Shown here: positions 9,526 through 18,040 of the stretch, in pieces
How positions within the stretch are numbered: position 1 is the first letter of the stretch
Layout of the letters: the number at the start of each line of letters is the position of its first letter
Origin: Prolixibacteraceae bacterium
GTDB lineage: Bacteria; Bacteroidota; Bacteroidia; Bacteroidales; Prolixibacteraceae
Direction of reading: 5' to 3'
Assembly (NCBI GenBank): GCA_007116765.1
Contig: SKHV01000199.1
Coordinates: 1 to 25,411, forward strand
DNA length: 25,411 nucleotides
Notes under the pieces: model-generated
Seen by the model: the letters and a program-made list of their open reading frames with translations, nothing else
Databases searched by the model: none
What the model was told of the DNA's origin: nothing
Program-made: the position numbers and the translations under genes

Positions 9526-11073
9526 ATGAGAAACCTGATACTCTTTATATCTCTCTTTTTAGTCGTATTTTCAAACGCACAACTAACACCACAACAAGCA
9601 AACAGGGAAATGGTACGTGGCATCAATCTGGGCAATACCCTTGAGCCTCCAACCGAAGGGGCTTGGAATAACAGTCCGGTGCGGCAATACTATTTCGATG
9701 ATTACAAAGAAGCCGGATTCTCCTCTGTTCGAATTCCTGTACGCTGGGATAATTACACTCAAAAAATTGCGCCCTATACAGTGAATAATGAATGGATGAA
9801 TAGAATTGAACAAGTAGTTGATTGGGCTCTCGAAAGAGATTTATACGTTGTGATCAATACCCACCACGACGACTGGATAAAATCAGGCTACGAACAAAAA
9901 GAGCAACGAGACCGTTTCGACAGCATTTGGAGTCAAATTTCTGTGAGGTTTCAGGATAAACCGGAAAAACTACTTTTCGAAATGATTAACGAACCACACG
10001 GAATATCACTGGCAAACATAAACGAATTAAACGCCAGAGTTCTATCAATAATTCGCAAAACAAATCCAACTCGCATTGTTCTCTTTAGCGGTCATATGTG
10101 GTCCAATTCAGCCGAACTCATTGCTGCTGCAATACCTGACGATCCTTACATAATGGGGTATTTTCACTCTTACGACCCATATTTATTTGGACTTAAAGGA
10201 CAAGGAACATGGGGTACTCAAACCGATATAAACTCAATGAAAAGCAAATTTAAATCGGTGAAAGATTGGTCGGAAGAAAACAACGTTCCGGTTACCATTA
10301 ATGAATTTGGAGCCATTAATACAGGCGAATACAATTCACGTATGTACCATTACGCCTCCTATGTTGAAGAAGCCCTACGAAGCAACTTCTCGTTTAATGC
10401 ATGGGACGATGGGGGCGATTTTCGTATATACCAAAGAGCTACACGTGGTTGGAACGACATAAAAAATATTCTTATTTATACCAATATATTTACACCAACA
10501 AAATTGAATGTGGCCATTGTACGTGATTCTGTTCTTCAAATAAAATGGGAAAATCGACACGAAACCGCCGACAGCATTTTTATTGAACGCAGAACTGAAA
10601 ACAGCCAATTCCAAAAAATCGCTTCGTTAGAACACACAGCATCTGTTTTCGAAGATTATAATATCACCATTGGAAATCACTACTATTACCGCGTAGTACT
10701 GCACTATGCCGATACTACCGACTTTCCATCATATCCACAAAGAGGACTATTGCTCCCATACGAACGCTCTCCTTTTCACGGTGAAACTTATAAAATACCG
10801 GCAGTAATTCAGGCCGAAGATTATGACATTGGCGGCGAAGGTCTTACTTACCACGACAAAACAGCAAACAATAGAGGTGGAGCATACAGAACCAACGAGG
10901 GAGTTGACATATCGGCCCGTGCCGACGGTGGATATCATATATCACATGTTGAAGAAGGCGAATGGATGGAATATTCGCTTACCTTACCTCAGGATGATAT
11001 AAATGATGATGTACATTATTACAAACGGGAAAGGCGAAAAATTCACAGGAAAACTATTTGTCAAGTAAAATAA
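9526..11073 (+). CDS. Secreted GH5 endoglucanase-like enzyme with FN3-like region and broken CBM6
   Basis: Residues 1-19 are a signal peptide (LFISLFLVVFSNAQ). Residues ~22-320 are a glycoside hydrolase family 5 barrel: RGINLGNTLE, SVRIPVRW, NTHHDDW at 111-117, acid/base Glu156 in INEPHG, and nucleophile Glu260 in TINEFGA. The enzyme should cleave beta-1,4-glucans or related beta-glycans outside the cell or at its surface; the exact substrate cannot be read. Residues ~335-410 look like a fibronectin type III module. A CBM6-type domain starts at ~424 (AVIQAEDYD) and runs through EEGEWMEYSL, but stops fitting after ~residue 492; the last ~23 residues are basic and unlike any CBM6. In the +1 frame the same DNA encodes a T9SS-like tail ending at 11068 (separate entry). 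The simplest reading is that most of the CBM6 and linker was deleted and the frame lost, so the protein probably lacks its sorting signal. An assembly error is possible. Confidence 0.85.
   Translation: MRNLILFISLFLVVFSNAQLTPQQANREMVRGINLGNTLEPPTEGAWNNSPVRQYYFDDYKEAGFSSVRIPVRWDNYTQKIAPYTVNNEWMNRIEQVVDWALERDLYVVINTHHDDWIKSGYEQKEQRDRFDSIWSQISVRFQDKPEKLLFEMINEPHGISLANINELNARVLSIIRKTNPTRIVLFSGHMWSNSAELIAAAIPDDPYIMGYFHSYDPYLFGLKGQGTWGTQTDINSMKSKFKSVKDWSEENNVPVTINEFGAINTGEYNSRMYHYASYVEEALRSNFSFNAWDDGGDFRIYQRATRGWNDIKNILIYTNIFTPTKLNVAIVRDSVLQIKWENRHETADSIFIERRTENSQFQKIASLEHTASVFEDYNITIGNHYYYRVVLHYADTTDFPSYPQRGLLLPYERSPFHGETYKIPAVIQAEDYDIGGEGLTYHDKTANNRGGAYRTNEGVDISARADGGYHISHVEEGEWMEYSLTLPQDDINDDVHYYKRERRKIHRKTICQVK
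11003..11068 (+). pseudogene. Out-of-frame relict of a T9SS C-terminal sorting signal
   Basis: In the frame one base ahead of the GH5 gene, 11009-11068 reads MYIITNGKGEKFTGKLFVK and then TAA. This has the typical end of a type A T9SS sorting domain (Gly/Met-x-Tyr-x-Ile strand, short loop, basic K-x-x-V-K end). Compare the in-window protein at 23612-24658, which ends IYFIIVENDYVIFNRKIFKK. The frame is closed on its left by a TAA at 11000-11002, so it cannot be a gene of its own beyond about 20 codons. It is best explained as the original end of the GH5 protein. Confidence 0.5.
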
Positions 11074-11078
11074 ATCCA

Positions 11079-12743
11079 TCAAATCGTTTTATTCAATTCA
11101 TCACTCAAAAAATCCTCGTAAAACTTTTGAGCAGCCATACGCTGTGGCACTAACACCTTGTCGGCTCCACAAGTTTTCAAGCGAACATAGTCTTTTTTGT
11201 TAAGCGAAGTAAGATAAATTTTTCCTTTGTAGTTATTACGTTTAAGACCCCTAATCATCTGCATCGACAATTCGCGGTTAGCCACAGTATTTATAATGCA
11301 TTTAGAATTTTCATACGGAATATAATTCAATATCTCTGGGTCTTCAATATCGCCATAGTACACATTTTTTCCTTTGCTGCGCAAAAAATCAATTGTATTA
11401 GGGTCAAAATCAATACCTAAATATGTAGTATCGTGATGCTCGTCCAGAATATTGGTAATTTTTTCACCAAAGCGCCCAAGACCCAGAATTATTACATCGG
11501 CTTGCTCATGAGTATGGGTATGGAAACTGATATCGCGCTGGGGGTTGCTGCGTTCGAAAATGCGTAATGCAGGTGCAAGAAAATTATAAATACGGTGCGA
11601 ATAAATAATAAGATAGGTTGAAAGCCCAATAGTGATTAGCCCCACAAGGGTAATTAGCCCCACAACCTCGTCGGTAATATGCCCCACGGCTAAACCCAAG
11701 CCGGCAAATATTAACGAGAACTCACTAATTTGCGCCACGGTTAACCCCGCTAAAAACGAAGTTCTTTTTCGGTAGCCCATTAAGCCCATTATTATTAGCA
11801 CAATAATAGGATTACCTACCAGCACAAAACCCGAAAATATCAATGCCGGAGCAACCTGTTCACCTATGAGTTCGAGATTTAGATTTGCTCCCAAATCCAC
11901 AAAAAAGAAAATCAACAGAAAATCGCGAATGCTCACCAGCCTGCCGCTAATTAAATCTTTGAATTGCGACGAAGCCAAACTTACCCCAGCCATAAAAGCA
12001 CCCACTTCGCTGCTAAATCCAATTATCTGAGCTATCGATGCCAGTACAATACACCATGCAATTGCAAAAAGGGTGAGCATTTCGGTTGAGTTTGCCAAAA
12101 ATTTGCTCAATCGTGGCAAAATCCACTTCATCATTGCATAAGTGATAAGCACAATGAATGCACCCGAGGCAACTGTCTTAATTATTTCGCGTGTAACTGT
12201 GGTATCTTCCATATTACTAATTGTAGAAAGCACTATCATTACCAGCACTACCACAATATCCTGAACAATAAGAAAACCAATGGCAATTTGACCATGCAGA
12301 GTGTCAATTTCACGCTTGTCCGACAAAAGCTTCACAATTATAATAGTACTCGAGAACGTAAGTGCAACCGCAATATAGAAACTATGTAATACCGAAAAAC
12401 CTAAGCCCAAGCCAATAAAAAAACCAAACAACGAGGTAAACAACACCTGACCCATTCCGGTTAACAGAGCAATACGACCTACCGATTTTATAATCCGAAG
12501 GTCAAGCTTCAGCCCTACCACAAACAGCAAAATGGTTATTCCCATTTCGGCAAGTAGGTGAATATTCTCTTCCGACTTCACCACATCAAGCAACGCCGGG
12601 CCAACCACCACTCCCAATGCAATAAACATCACAATTAGCGGTTGATGTAACAACTGTCCAAGGCCACCCAATACAGCAGCTAGAAATAAAATTATAGCAA
12701 ATTCATAAAAAGGATATTTCGATAATAAAGTCAAAAATTCCAT
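11079..12743 (-). CDS. KefB/RosB-type cation:proton antiporter with RCK (TrkA-N) domain
   Basis: A 554-residue inner-membrane CPA2 antiporter. The first ~390 residues hold about 12 hydrophobic helices with HQPLIVMFIALGVVVGP, LLFVVGLKLDLR, and FSSTIIIVKLLSD followed by a GFLIVQDIVVV segment, all characteristic of the Na_H_Exchanger family (Kef, GerN, RosB). After a linker comes a cytoplasmic Rossmann-type TrkA-N/RCK domain starting ADVIILGLGRFGEKI with the GxGxxG nucleotide-binding loop, and an acidic Asp (LGIDFDP) at the end of the second strand. A TrkA-C domain is not apparent. The likely role is K+ or Na+ efflux in exchange for protons, gated by NAD(H) or another nucleotide. An upstream in-frame TTG at 12776 would add 11 residues; I chose the ATG at 12743 because it starts directly before the first helix. 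It lies ~97 bp after the arginine decarboxylase on the same strand and may be co-transcribed. Confidence 0.88.
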   Translation of the reverse strand: MEFLTLLSKYPFYEFAIILFLAAVLGGLGQLLHQPLIVMFIALGVVVGPALLDVVKSEENIHLLAEMGITILLFVVGLKLDLRIIKSVGRIALLTGMGQVLFTSLFGFFIGLGLGFSVLHSFYIAVALTFSSTIIIVKLLSDKREIDTLHGQIAIGFLIVQDIVVVLVMIVLSTISNMEDTTVTREIIKTVASGAFIVLITYAMMKWILPRLSKFLANSTEMLTLFAIAWCIVLASIAQIIGFSSEVGAFMAGVSLASSQFKDLISGRLVSIRDFLLIFFFVDLGANLNLELIGEQVAPALIFSGFVLVGNPIIVLIIMGLMGYRKRTSFLAGLTVAQISEFSLIFAGLGLAVGHITDEVVGLITLVGLITIGLSTYLIIYSHRIYNFLAPALRIFERSNPQRDISFHTHTHEQADVIILGLGRFGEKITNILDEHHDTTYLGIDFDPNTIDFLRSKGKNVYYGDIEDPEILNYIPYENSKCIINTVANRELSMQMIRGLKRNNYKGKIYLTSLNKKDYVRLKTCGADKVLVPQRMAAQKFYEDFLSDELNKTI

Positions 12744-12840
12744 ATTCGAGCCAATAAGGTAAAATCGATTAATCAATATTCTTCACAAAAACTAAAAATA
12801 GAAATAGCATGTGTTAATATACTAAATTATCGGCATTCTA

Positions 12841-14247
12841 CTAATTGTTAAACCCCAAAATTTTAAACATTTCTTCGGCCGACTGCTCGTTGCGGTAAAC
12901 GTAATCAAAAAAGTTACCTTTCTCGTCGCGGTCAATAATCACGTGCTTCGGTGATGGTATTAGGCAATGTTTTATACCGCCGTAACCACTAATGGCATCC
13001 TGATAAGCACCCGTATGGAAAAAACCAAGGTAAAGTGGCTCCTTCTCTTTTTCGGAATATGCAGGCAAAAGCACCTCCTGGTTCAGGTCTTCAGAGTTAT
13101 AGTAATCGGAATGGTCACAACTTATACCGCCAATATTCACTCGCTTGTACTCGTTGTCCCACTTATTTATCGGGAGTAAAATAAATTTCTCGTGTATCGA
13201 CCACGCATCGGGTATTGTGTTCATCAGGCTGTTGTCGATAATGTACCAGCTTTCGGTGTCGTTTTGCTGTTTTTGTTCAAGAACCTTGAAAACAATTGCA
13301 CCGCTCTCGCCCACTGTATATTTACCAAATTCGGTATAAATATCGGGCTCGTGAACACCTTCGGCATCGCAGGTATCTTTTATGTTCTTCACAATTTCAT
13401 CAATCATGTACTCGTAGCTGTATTCAAACCCTAAATGATTACGAATTGGGAATCCCCCTCCAAGATTAAATTCACTTAGAGTTTCACATTGTTTCTTCAA
13501 TTCAATATACAATTTTAATGCCTTCTGAAATTCGCCCCAATAGTACAAACTATCCTTTATGCCCGAATCCACAAAGAAATGCAACATGCGCAATTCAATA
13601 TTATCGTGGCCTTTTATATGATTGTTGAAAAAATCAATCATCTCATTATGGCGAATCCCTAGGCGCGAAGTATAGTACGACGACTGTGGCTCCTCGTTAA
13701 TAGCCATGCGTATTCCAATTCGCACATGTGTTTTTTTCGCAATACGCTTAATTCGCTCAAGCTCATTGGTACTATCAAGTATGATTATTGAATTTTTGAA
13801 GCCGATTTCCTGAAGATTGATAATTTTCTTCAAGTACTCATCGGTTTTGTAACCATTATGTACAATAATTCGGTTCTTATCAATTTTTTTTTCGTTATAC
13901 AATCTCAATATCAAGTCAATATCAAACGATGATGAAGTCTCCAAATTCACATTATTCTTCAGTGCCTCGCCAATAACATGATAAAAGTGGTTGCATTTTG
14001 TGCAGTAACAATAATGATATTTACCCCTGTAATTATGCTTTTTCATGGCACGCTTAAACAAATTACGCGCTTTTTTAATCTGGTCGCCAATTTTAGGCAA
14101 GTAAATAAACCTGAAAGGAGTCCCGTACTTATCAATAAGATATTTCATCGATATCCCTTGAAAAGTCAAATACCCGTCTCTCAAATCAAAGCCTTCCTGT
14201 GGAAAATAAAAGCTTTGCTCAATTAAGTCGAAATACGAATTCTTCAT
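12841..14247 (-). CDS. speA: Biosynthetic arginine decarboxylase, short Bacteroidota form
   Basis: A 468-residue PLP enzyme of fold type III that converts arginine to agmatine, the first step of polyamine synthesis by the agmatine route. The N-terminus (DLIEQSFYFPQEGF) and the PLP-lysine motif YHYCYCTKCNHF, with Lys84, match the arginine decarboxylases of Flavobacteriia and relatives. Further marks are LETSSSFDI at 102-110, YTSRLGIRHNEM at 192-203, the phosphate-binding GGGFP at 263-267, TEFGKYTVGESG at 305-316, and the partner-site Cys377-Asp378 (ISCDHSDYYN). The family member is shorter than the ~650-residue E. coli SpeA and lacks its inserted helical domain, which is normal for this group. 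The gene starts with ATG at 14247 after a 249-bp gap and precedes the antiporter. Agmatinase and carbamoylputrescine genes are not in the window. Confidence 0.92.
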   Translation of the reverse strand: MKNSYFDLIEQSFYFPQEGFDLRDGYLTFQGISMKYLIDKYGTPFRFIYLPKIGDQIKKARNLFKRAMKKHNYRGKYHYCYCTKCNHFYHVIGEALKNNVNLETSSSFDIDLILRLYNEKKIDKNRIIVHNGYKTDEYLKKIINLQEIGFKNSIIILDSTNELERIKRIAKKTHVRIGIRMAINEEPQSSYYTSRLGIRHNEMIDFFNNHIKGHDNIELRMLHFFVDSGIKDSLYYWGEFQKALKLYIELKKQCETLSEFNLGGGFPIRNHLGFEYSYEYMIDEIVKNIKDTCDAEGVHEPDIYTEFGKYTVGESGAIVFKVLEQKQQNDTESWYIIDNSLMNTIPDAWSIHEKFILLPINKWDNEYKRVNIGGISCDHSDYYNSEDLNQEVLLPAYSEKEKEPLYLGFFHTGAYQDAISGYGGIKHCLIPSPKHVIIDRDEKGNFFDYVYRNEQSAEEMFKILGFNN

Positions 14248-14496
14248 TTACTGCACAAATATTTTAAGGTAATTATTAAAATAATCTGCAAATAAACCAT
14301 TTTTTTCCGACTATACAGAAGATCATTAAAATAAATGCGTTTCCCACAAAAACATTTGCCACTAAAAACTAATTTAAAGCATGTTACGCACACAAACAAA
14401 TCAAAAAATAATAGGGGCTTAACGGTCTTCGTCTGCAAGCTGTTTTGCGGCATAACAATCACTAAAGCATTAATACTTCATATACATCAATAAGTA

Positions 14497-17040
14497 CTAA
14501 AATTCATCACTGCCAAATACACTTTGTGCACTTTTACGCTGCCCTTTCCAGTTCAGGTTGTAGCTTACAGCCAATTCGGCAACAGGGCCATACCAGTAAA
14601 ACTCGGTATCCTGATAAAAAATTTGTGTTCCTCCACTGTCGTAAGCACGTGTAGTTAAGCCGCGCACGTTCGAATTCAACAAATTGAGCCCCCTCAAAGT
14701 AAAACTCCAAGCCTGCAATTGTGCCGGGCTATAAGTCAACGCAGCATTGGCCACATAACGCATTTCGTTGCGTCCCTGTGCTGTAACCTGTGCCGAAACA
14801 AGGTCAAGATCGGCCGACAAGCGCAACCCCTCAGTAATATCAACGCTTGTATTTCCTTTGAGGCTCCAGACCAAACTATGGTGGTCTTCCATGTAACCAA
14901 AAATATCGGCCTGCACACGGTAATCGTACAGCGAACCGCCCAAGAAGAGTTTCGCTCGCGAACCCAGTTCAAAGTTAGCATTCAGCTCAGCTCCAAGTGC
15001 CGTTGTATTCCCCGAATTGGTAAAACTCCGTATCAACACCAATTCATCATCATACACAGTATTCACCCTGAAAATGGCATTATCAACACCACGGTAAAAG
15101 CCGGTTAAAGTAAGCCGCTGCTGTCCAAGTGCCTTGCTGTACGACAGTTCAGCATTATTTATATATTCGGGGCGTAAAGCGGGGTCACCCACCAGGTAAA
15201 CTTCAAGGTGTCGCCGGTATAAAAAGGGCGCCATATTTTTTAAAGGAGCACGACTAATTCTGCGGCTTGCAGCCAAACTGATATTATCGCGTTCAAAAAC
15301 CGGATAACTGAAATGAACACTCGGAAACCAGTCGGGTTTTAAGTACTCGCTCCAGTCGGTATTGTCCCGGTCAAACAAGGTAAAGTAGTCGGGATTCTCA
15401 ATATCAACCAACTGGTTGGTATATTCAAACCTCAGTCCCAACTTATAACTTAGCTCACCCATGCTCCCCTCAATATCGGTGTAAGCTGCATAGATGTCAC
15501 GATTCAGTTCTATTTGATTTTCAAAATCAGTATTGGCTCCCCATGTATTGCTTTCCACATGAAGTGTGTCGTAGGTAAAACCACCTCTGATATTAAAAAA
15601 CTGAGGCTGAATACCCATGCGCAAAGTATGATTATTAAAGCGATAAGTATAATCGGCTAATAAGCTCACCCCATTCAAGGGAGTATTATCGCTCTGTCTG
15701 TAATGCAAATCAAGACCGTTGGTTTGTTGCGTTTCGGTATTGTAAATATAATTAGGGTTATCAACGTCGTGCGTCAATACCGAATGCTCATAAATAAGCG
15801 ACACTCCTAAATCGGAATTTTCATTTAACTTCAAAGCATAGTCGGCGTTCATGGTATGGAATATTCCCTTACGAATGCCTTCGTTGGGATTGAAAATCCA
15901 TTGCTCGTTGTAGGGTATCCCTTCAATGGGTTGTTTGTCCCTGTCGGCCATAAAAATATTGTATAAATAAAGAGCCTTTCTGCCTTCGGTTCGATTGCCA
16001 TGATAATACGATGCGGCAAAATGAGACCGCTCGGTCAAATTTAGTTCTAGTCCTGCATTGGCCGAAAAGGTTTCGTACCATTCGGGCTTCATTCCACTGG
16101 CCACCATGTGTTTGTATGCATTATCTTCAACATTCAAAATGCGTGCATCGCCGGTGCGGCTACTGTTCACATTACGATGTTGGTAATTTAATCCTCCGTA
16201 CAAAACCATATTGTTATTCACGTACGCCAGGTTTAGTCCGCCACCATAACGCATGTCGTTAAGTTCATAGCCACTAATATCATCCGTGCGATTACCCCAG
16301 GGTGCGTCTCCGTATTGTCCGGTGGCCGATAACGAAAACCCCTGTACCGAAGCTGTGCCGGTAGTAATATTAATAATTCCACCCTTCCCCTGGGCTTCGT
16401 AACGAGCCGATGGTATCGAAATCACATCGATACTTTCGATATTGCTGGCCGAAAGTTGGGCCAATAACACCGAAGGTTCCATTTGAGTGGGTCGTCCATT
16501 CAGGTAGACCACAAAATCACTTGTACCCCTAACTGACACTTCGCCATCGGGCGAAACTGCCACCGAAGGCAAACGATTCAGGACATCAACGGCAGTTCCC
16601 CCACGGGCAGTTTCGAAGTCGGAAGCGCGGTAAGTCCGACGATCAAGACTACTAGTTTGGGTTCGGGCCATGGCAGTAACCTCAACCTCATCAATGAACA
16701 TTTGTGCCGGCATCAGCTGAATGGTTCCAAGACTTATTTGCTCTTCCCCGGCAGTCACAGAAACCTGCTCAAATATCTGCGTTTCAAAACCCATAAACGA
16801 TAATGAAACAGTATAAACCCCTTCTGCAACTCCTTCAAGTACAAAATTGCCGTCGTAGTCGGAAATAGAACCTTCAATGGGCGACTCGCTGTTCTCTCTT
16901 TGTAATGCTACAGTTGCAAAAGGAATCGACTCGCCACTTTCGCCATCAATTACACGCCCGGCAATAACACCTTGCTGTGCAAACAAAAAATGATTAAATG
17001 AAATAAAGAATACAATAATAAATATTAAGAGTTTTTGCAT
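14497..17040 (-). CDS. TonB-dependent outer-membrane receptor with CarboxypepD_reg domain
   Basis: An 847-residue outer-membrane protein. Residues 1-22 are a signal peptide (LIFIIVFFISFNHFLFAQ). Residues ~24-110 are the carboxypeptidase-D regulatory-like beta-sandwich (GVIAGRVIDGESGESIPFA, FVLEGVAEGVYTVSLSF) found at the front of Bacteroidota receptors. A plug domain follows at ~130-235 (ARGGTAVDVLNRLPSVAVSP, VRGTSDFVVYLNGRPTQ, INITTG). The remaining ~600 residues are aromatic-rich beta strands of a barrel, of the outer-membrane beta-barrel_3 type. No SusD partner, ECF sigma factor or anti-sigma gene lies next to it, and the C-terminus (QSVFGSDEF) ends in Phe as in many outer-membrane barrels. 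The substrate cannot be read; glycans, siderophores and peptides are all possible. It is divergent from cvfB across a 156-bp region with an inverted repeat. Confidence 0.9.
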   Translation of the reverse strand: MQKLLIFIIVFFISFNHFLFAQQGVIAGRVIDGESGESIPFATVALQRENSESPIEGSISDYDGNFVLEGVAEGVYTVSLSFMGFETQIFEQVSVTAGEEQISLGTIQLMPAQMFIDEVEVTAMARTQTSSLDRRTYRASDFETARGGTAVDVLNRLPSVAVSPDGEVSVRGTSDFVVYLNGRPTQMEPSVLLAQLSASNIESIDVISIPSARYEAQGKGGIINITTGTASVQGFSLSATGQYGDAPWGNRTDDISGYELNDMRYGGGLNLAYVNNNMVLYGGLNYQHRNVNSSRTGDARILNVEDNAYKHMVASGMKPEWYETFSANAGLELNLTERSHFAASYYHGNRTEGRKALYLYNIFMADRDKQPIEGIPYNEQWIFNPNEGIRKGIFHTMNADYALKLNENSDLGVSLIYEHSVLTHDVDNPNYIYNTETQQTNGLDLHYRQSDNTPLNGVSLLADYTYRFNNHTLRMGIQPQFFNIRGGFTYDTLHVESNTWGANTDFENQIELNRDIYAAYTDIEGSMGELSYKLGLRFEYTNQLVDIENPDYFTLFDRDNTDWSEYLKPDWFPSVHFSYPVFERDNISLAASRRISRAPLKNMAPFLYRRHLEVYLVGDPALRPEYINNAELSYSKALGQQRLTLTGFYRGVDNAIFRVNTVYDDELVLIRSFTNSGNTTALGAELNANFELGSRAKLFLGGSLYDYRVQADIFGYMEDHHSLVWSLKGNTSVDITEGLRLSADLDLVSAQVTAQGRNEMRYVANAALTYSPAQLQAWSFTLRGLNLLNSNVRGLTTRAYDSGGTQIFYQDTEFYWYGPVAELAVSYNLNWKGQRKSAQSVFGSDEF

Positions 17041-17102
17041 AATGTATTGTGTTTTCAGTATTTAAATATCGACCAATTTATTAAAATGAAAACAGTTTGG
17101 CA

Positions 17103-17116
17103 GTAACAAAAGTTAC
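17103..17116. promoter_or_regulatory. Inverted repeat between divergent receptor and cvfB genes
   Basis: GTAACAAAAGTTAC is a 5-bp inverted repeat with a 4-nt spacer, and a related half-copy (TTTTGTAAC) lies at 17170-17178. Both sit in the 156-bp space between two divergent genes. A shared operator is possible; the arms are short and it may be chance in AT-rich DNA. Confidence 0.3.
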
Positions 17117-17166
17117 AATACCAGCTCTGTAAAATGCCTTTCGCAATTACACTCGCAAAAAAACAT

Positions 17167-17174
17167 TACTTTTG
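17167..17174 (+). promoter_or_regulatory. Candidate Bacteroidota -7 element for cvfB
   Basis: TACTTTTG matches the Bacteroidota -7 consensus TAnnTTTG exactly and ends 22 nt before the cvfB ATG. No good TTG -33 element was seen at the usual distance of about 19-21 nt; TTTCG near 17139 is the nearest candidate. Confidence 0.4.
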
Positions 17175-17196
17175 TAACTCATCAACAACATAAAAC

Positions 17197-18036
17197 ATGG
17201 TACGTATAGGCAAAAAATGTATTCTCGACATCGTGAAATTCACCGAACAAGGCGCTTACCTCGATGGAGGCCCATATGGCGAAATACTTCTACCCAATCG
17301 CTACGTACCTAAAAACAGCAACATCGACGATGAAATTGAAGTGTTTATCTCCTTCGATTCCGAAGACCGCATACTAGCCACAACCGACATGCCTTACGCC
17401 ATGGTTGGCGATTTTGCCGGGCTCGAAGTGGCTCAAGCCAACCAAATAGGCGCTTTTCTCGACTGGGGCTTACCCAAAGACCTTTTCGTGCCTTTCCGCG
17501 AACAATTCGCAAAAATGGAAAAAGGGAAACGCTATGTGGTATATATTTATGTCGATGAAAAAACCGGGCGCATAGCAGCCTCGGCAAAAATTAAAAAATT
17601 TGCAAGCAAAGAGCCCTTCCCCGGTGCCGAAGGCGATGAAGTAGACTTGCTCATTGCAGCCCACTCCGAATTAGGATATTCTGCCATCATCAACAATTCC
17701 CACCTTGGCATGATTTTCAACAGCGAAGTGTTCAAAAAAATAGCCGTAGGCGATAAACTCAAAGGCTTCATTAAACAACTACGCCCCGACAATAAAATTG
17801 ACCTCAGCCTCGAGAAAGAAGGCTACGAAAAAATTGATCCAATTTCCTCTCAAATAATTGAGGCAATTAAAACCAATAACGGCACCTTGCCCCTTTCCGA
17901 CAATAGCAGCCCCAGTGAAATAAAAAAACTACTGGGCTTTAGCAAAAAGTCGTTCAAAAAAGCCGTAGGTCTTTTATACAAAAACAGGCTAATTACAATT
18001 CACCCCGATAAAATAGAACTGACAGAAAAACAATAA
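17197..18036 (+). CDS. cvfB: CvfB/YitL family S1 RNA-binding protein
   Basis: A 279-residue cytoplasmic protein of the CvfB family. It carries S1-type OB folds in tandem: the first at ~5-65 (GAYLDGGPYGEILLPNRYVP), the second at ~70-135 (GAFLDWGLPKDLFVPFREQ), the third at ~150-215 (LGYSAIINNSHLGMIFNSEV, IDLSLEKEGYEKI). A C-terminal winged-helix domain at ~225-279 (SEIKKLLGFSKKSFKKAVG) completes the family layout. Known members bind RNA and affect virulence-factor or stress gene expression; the targets here are unknown. Start ATG at 17197 has a -7 element shortly upstream. The CE6-type esterase starts 4 bp after its stop codon, so the two are probably translated from one message. Confidence 0.92.
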   Translation: MVRIGKKCILDIVKFTEQGAYLDGGPYGEILLPNRYVPKNSNIDDEIEVFISFDSEDRILATTDMPYAMVGDFAGLEVAQANQIGAFLDWGLPKDLFVPFREQFAKMEKGKRYVVYIYVDEKTGRIAASAKIKKFASKEPFPGAEGDEVDLLIAAHSELGYSAIINNSHLGMIFNSEVFKKIAVGDKLKGFIKQLRPDNKIDLSLEKEGYEKIDPISSQIIEAIKTNNGTLPLSDNSSPSEIKKLLGFSKKSFKKAVGLLYKNRLITIHPDKIELTEKQ

Positions 18037-18040
18037 ACTA

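Noticed and set aside
12744..12776. Upstream extension of the antiporter to a TTG
   Set aside because: The ATG at 12743 fits the family N-terminus better, and the extra 11 residues have no counterpart that I know.
14244..14462. 72-codon minus-strand open frame before the arginine decarboxylase
   Set aside because: It overlaps the decarboxylase start by a few bases, its product is hydrophobic and cysteine-rich without pattern, and it has no neighbour or motif support; it is probably just the AT-rich leader region.
14719..15108. 129-codon plus-strand frame inside the TonB-dependent receptor
   Set aside because: It lies fully inside a well-supported gene on the other strand and has no recognisable domain or start signal.
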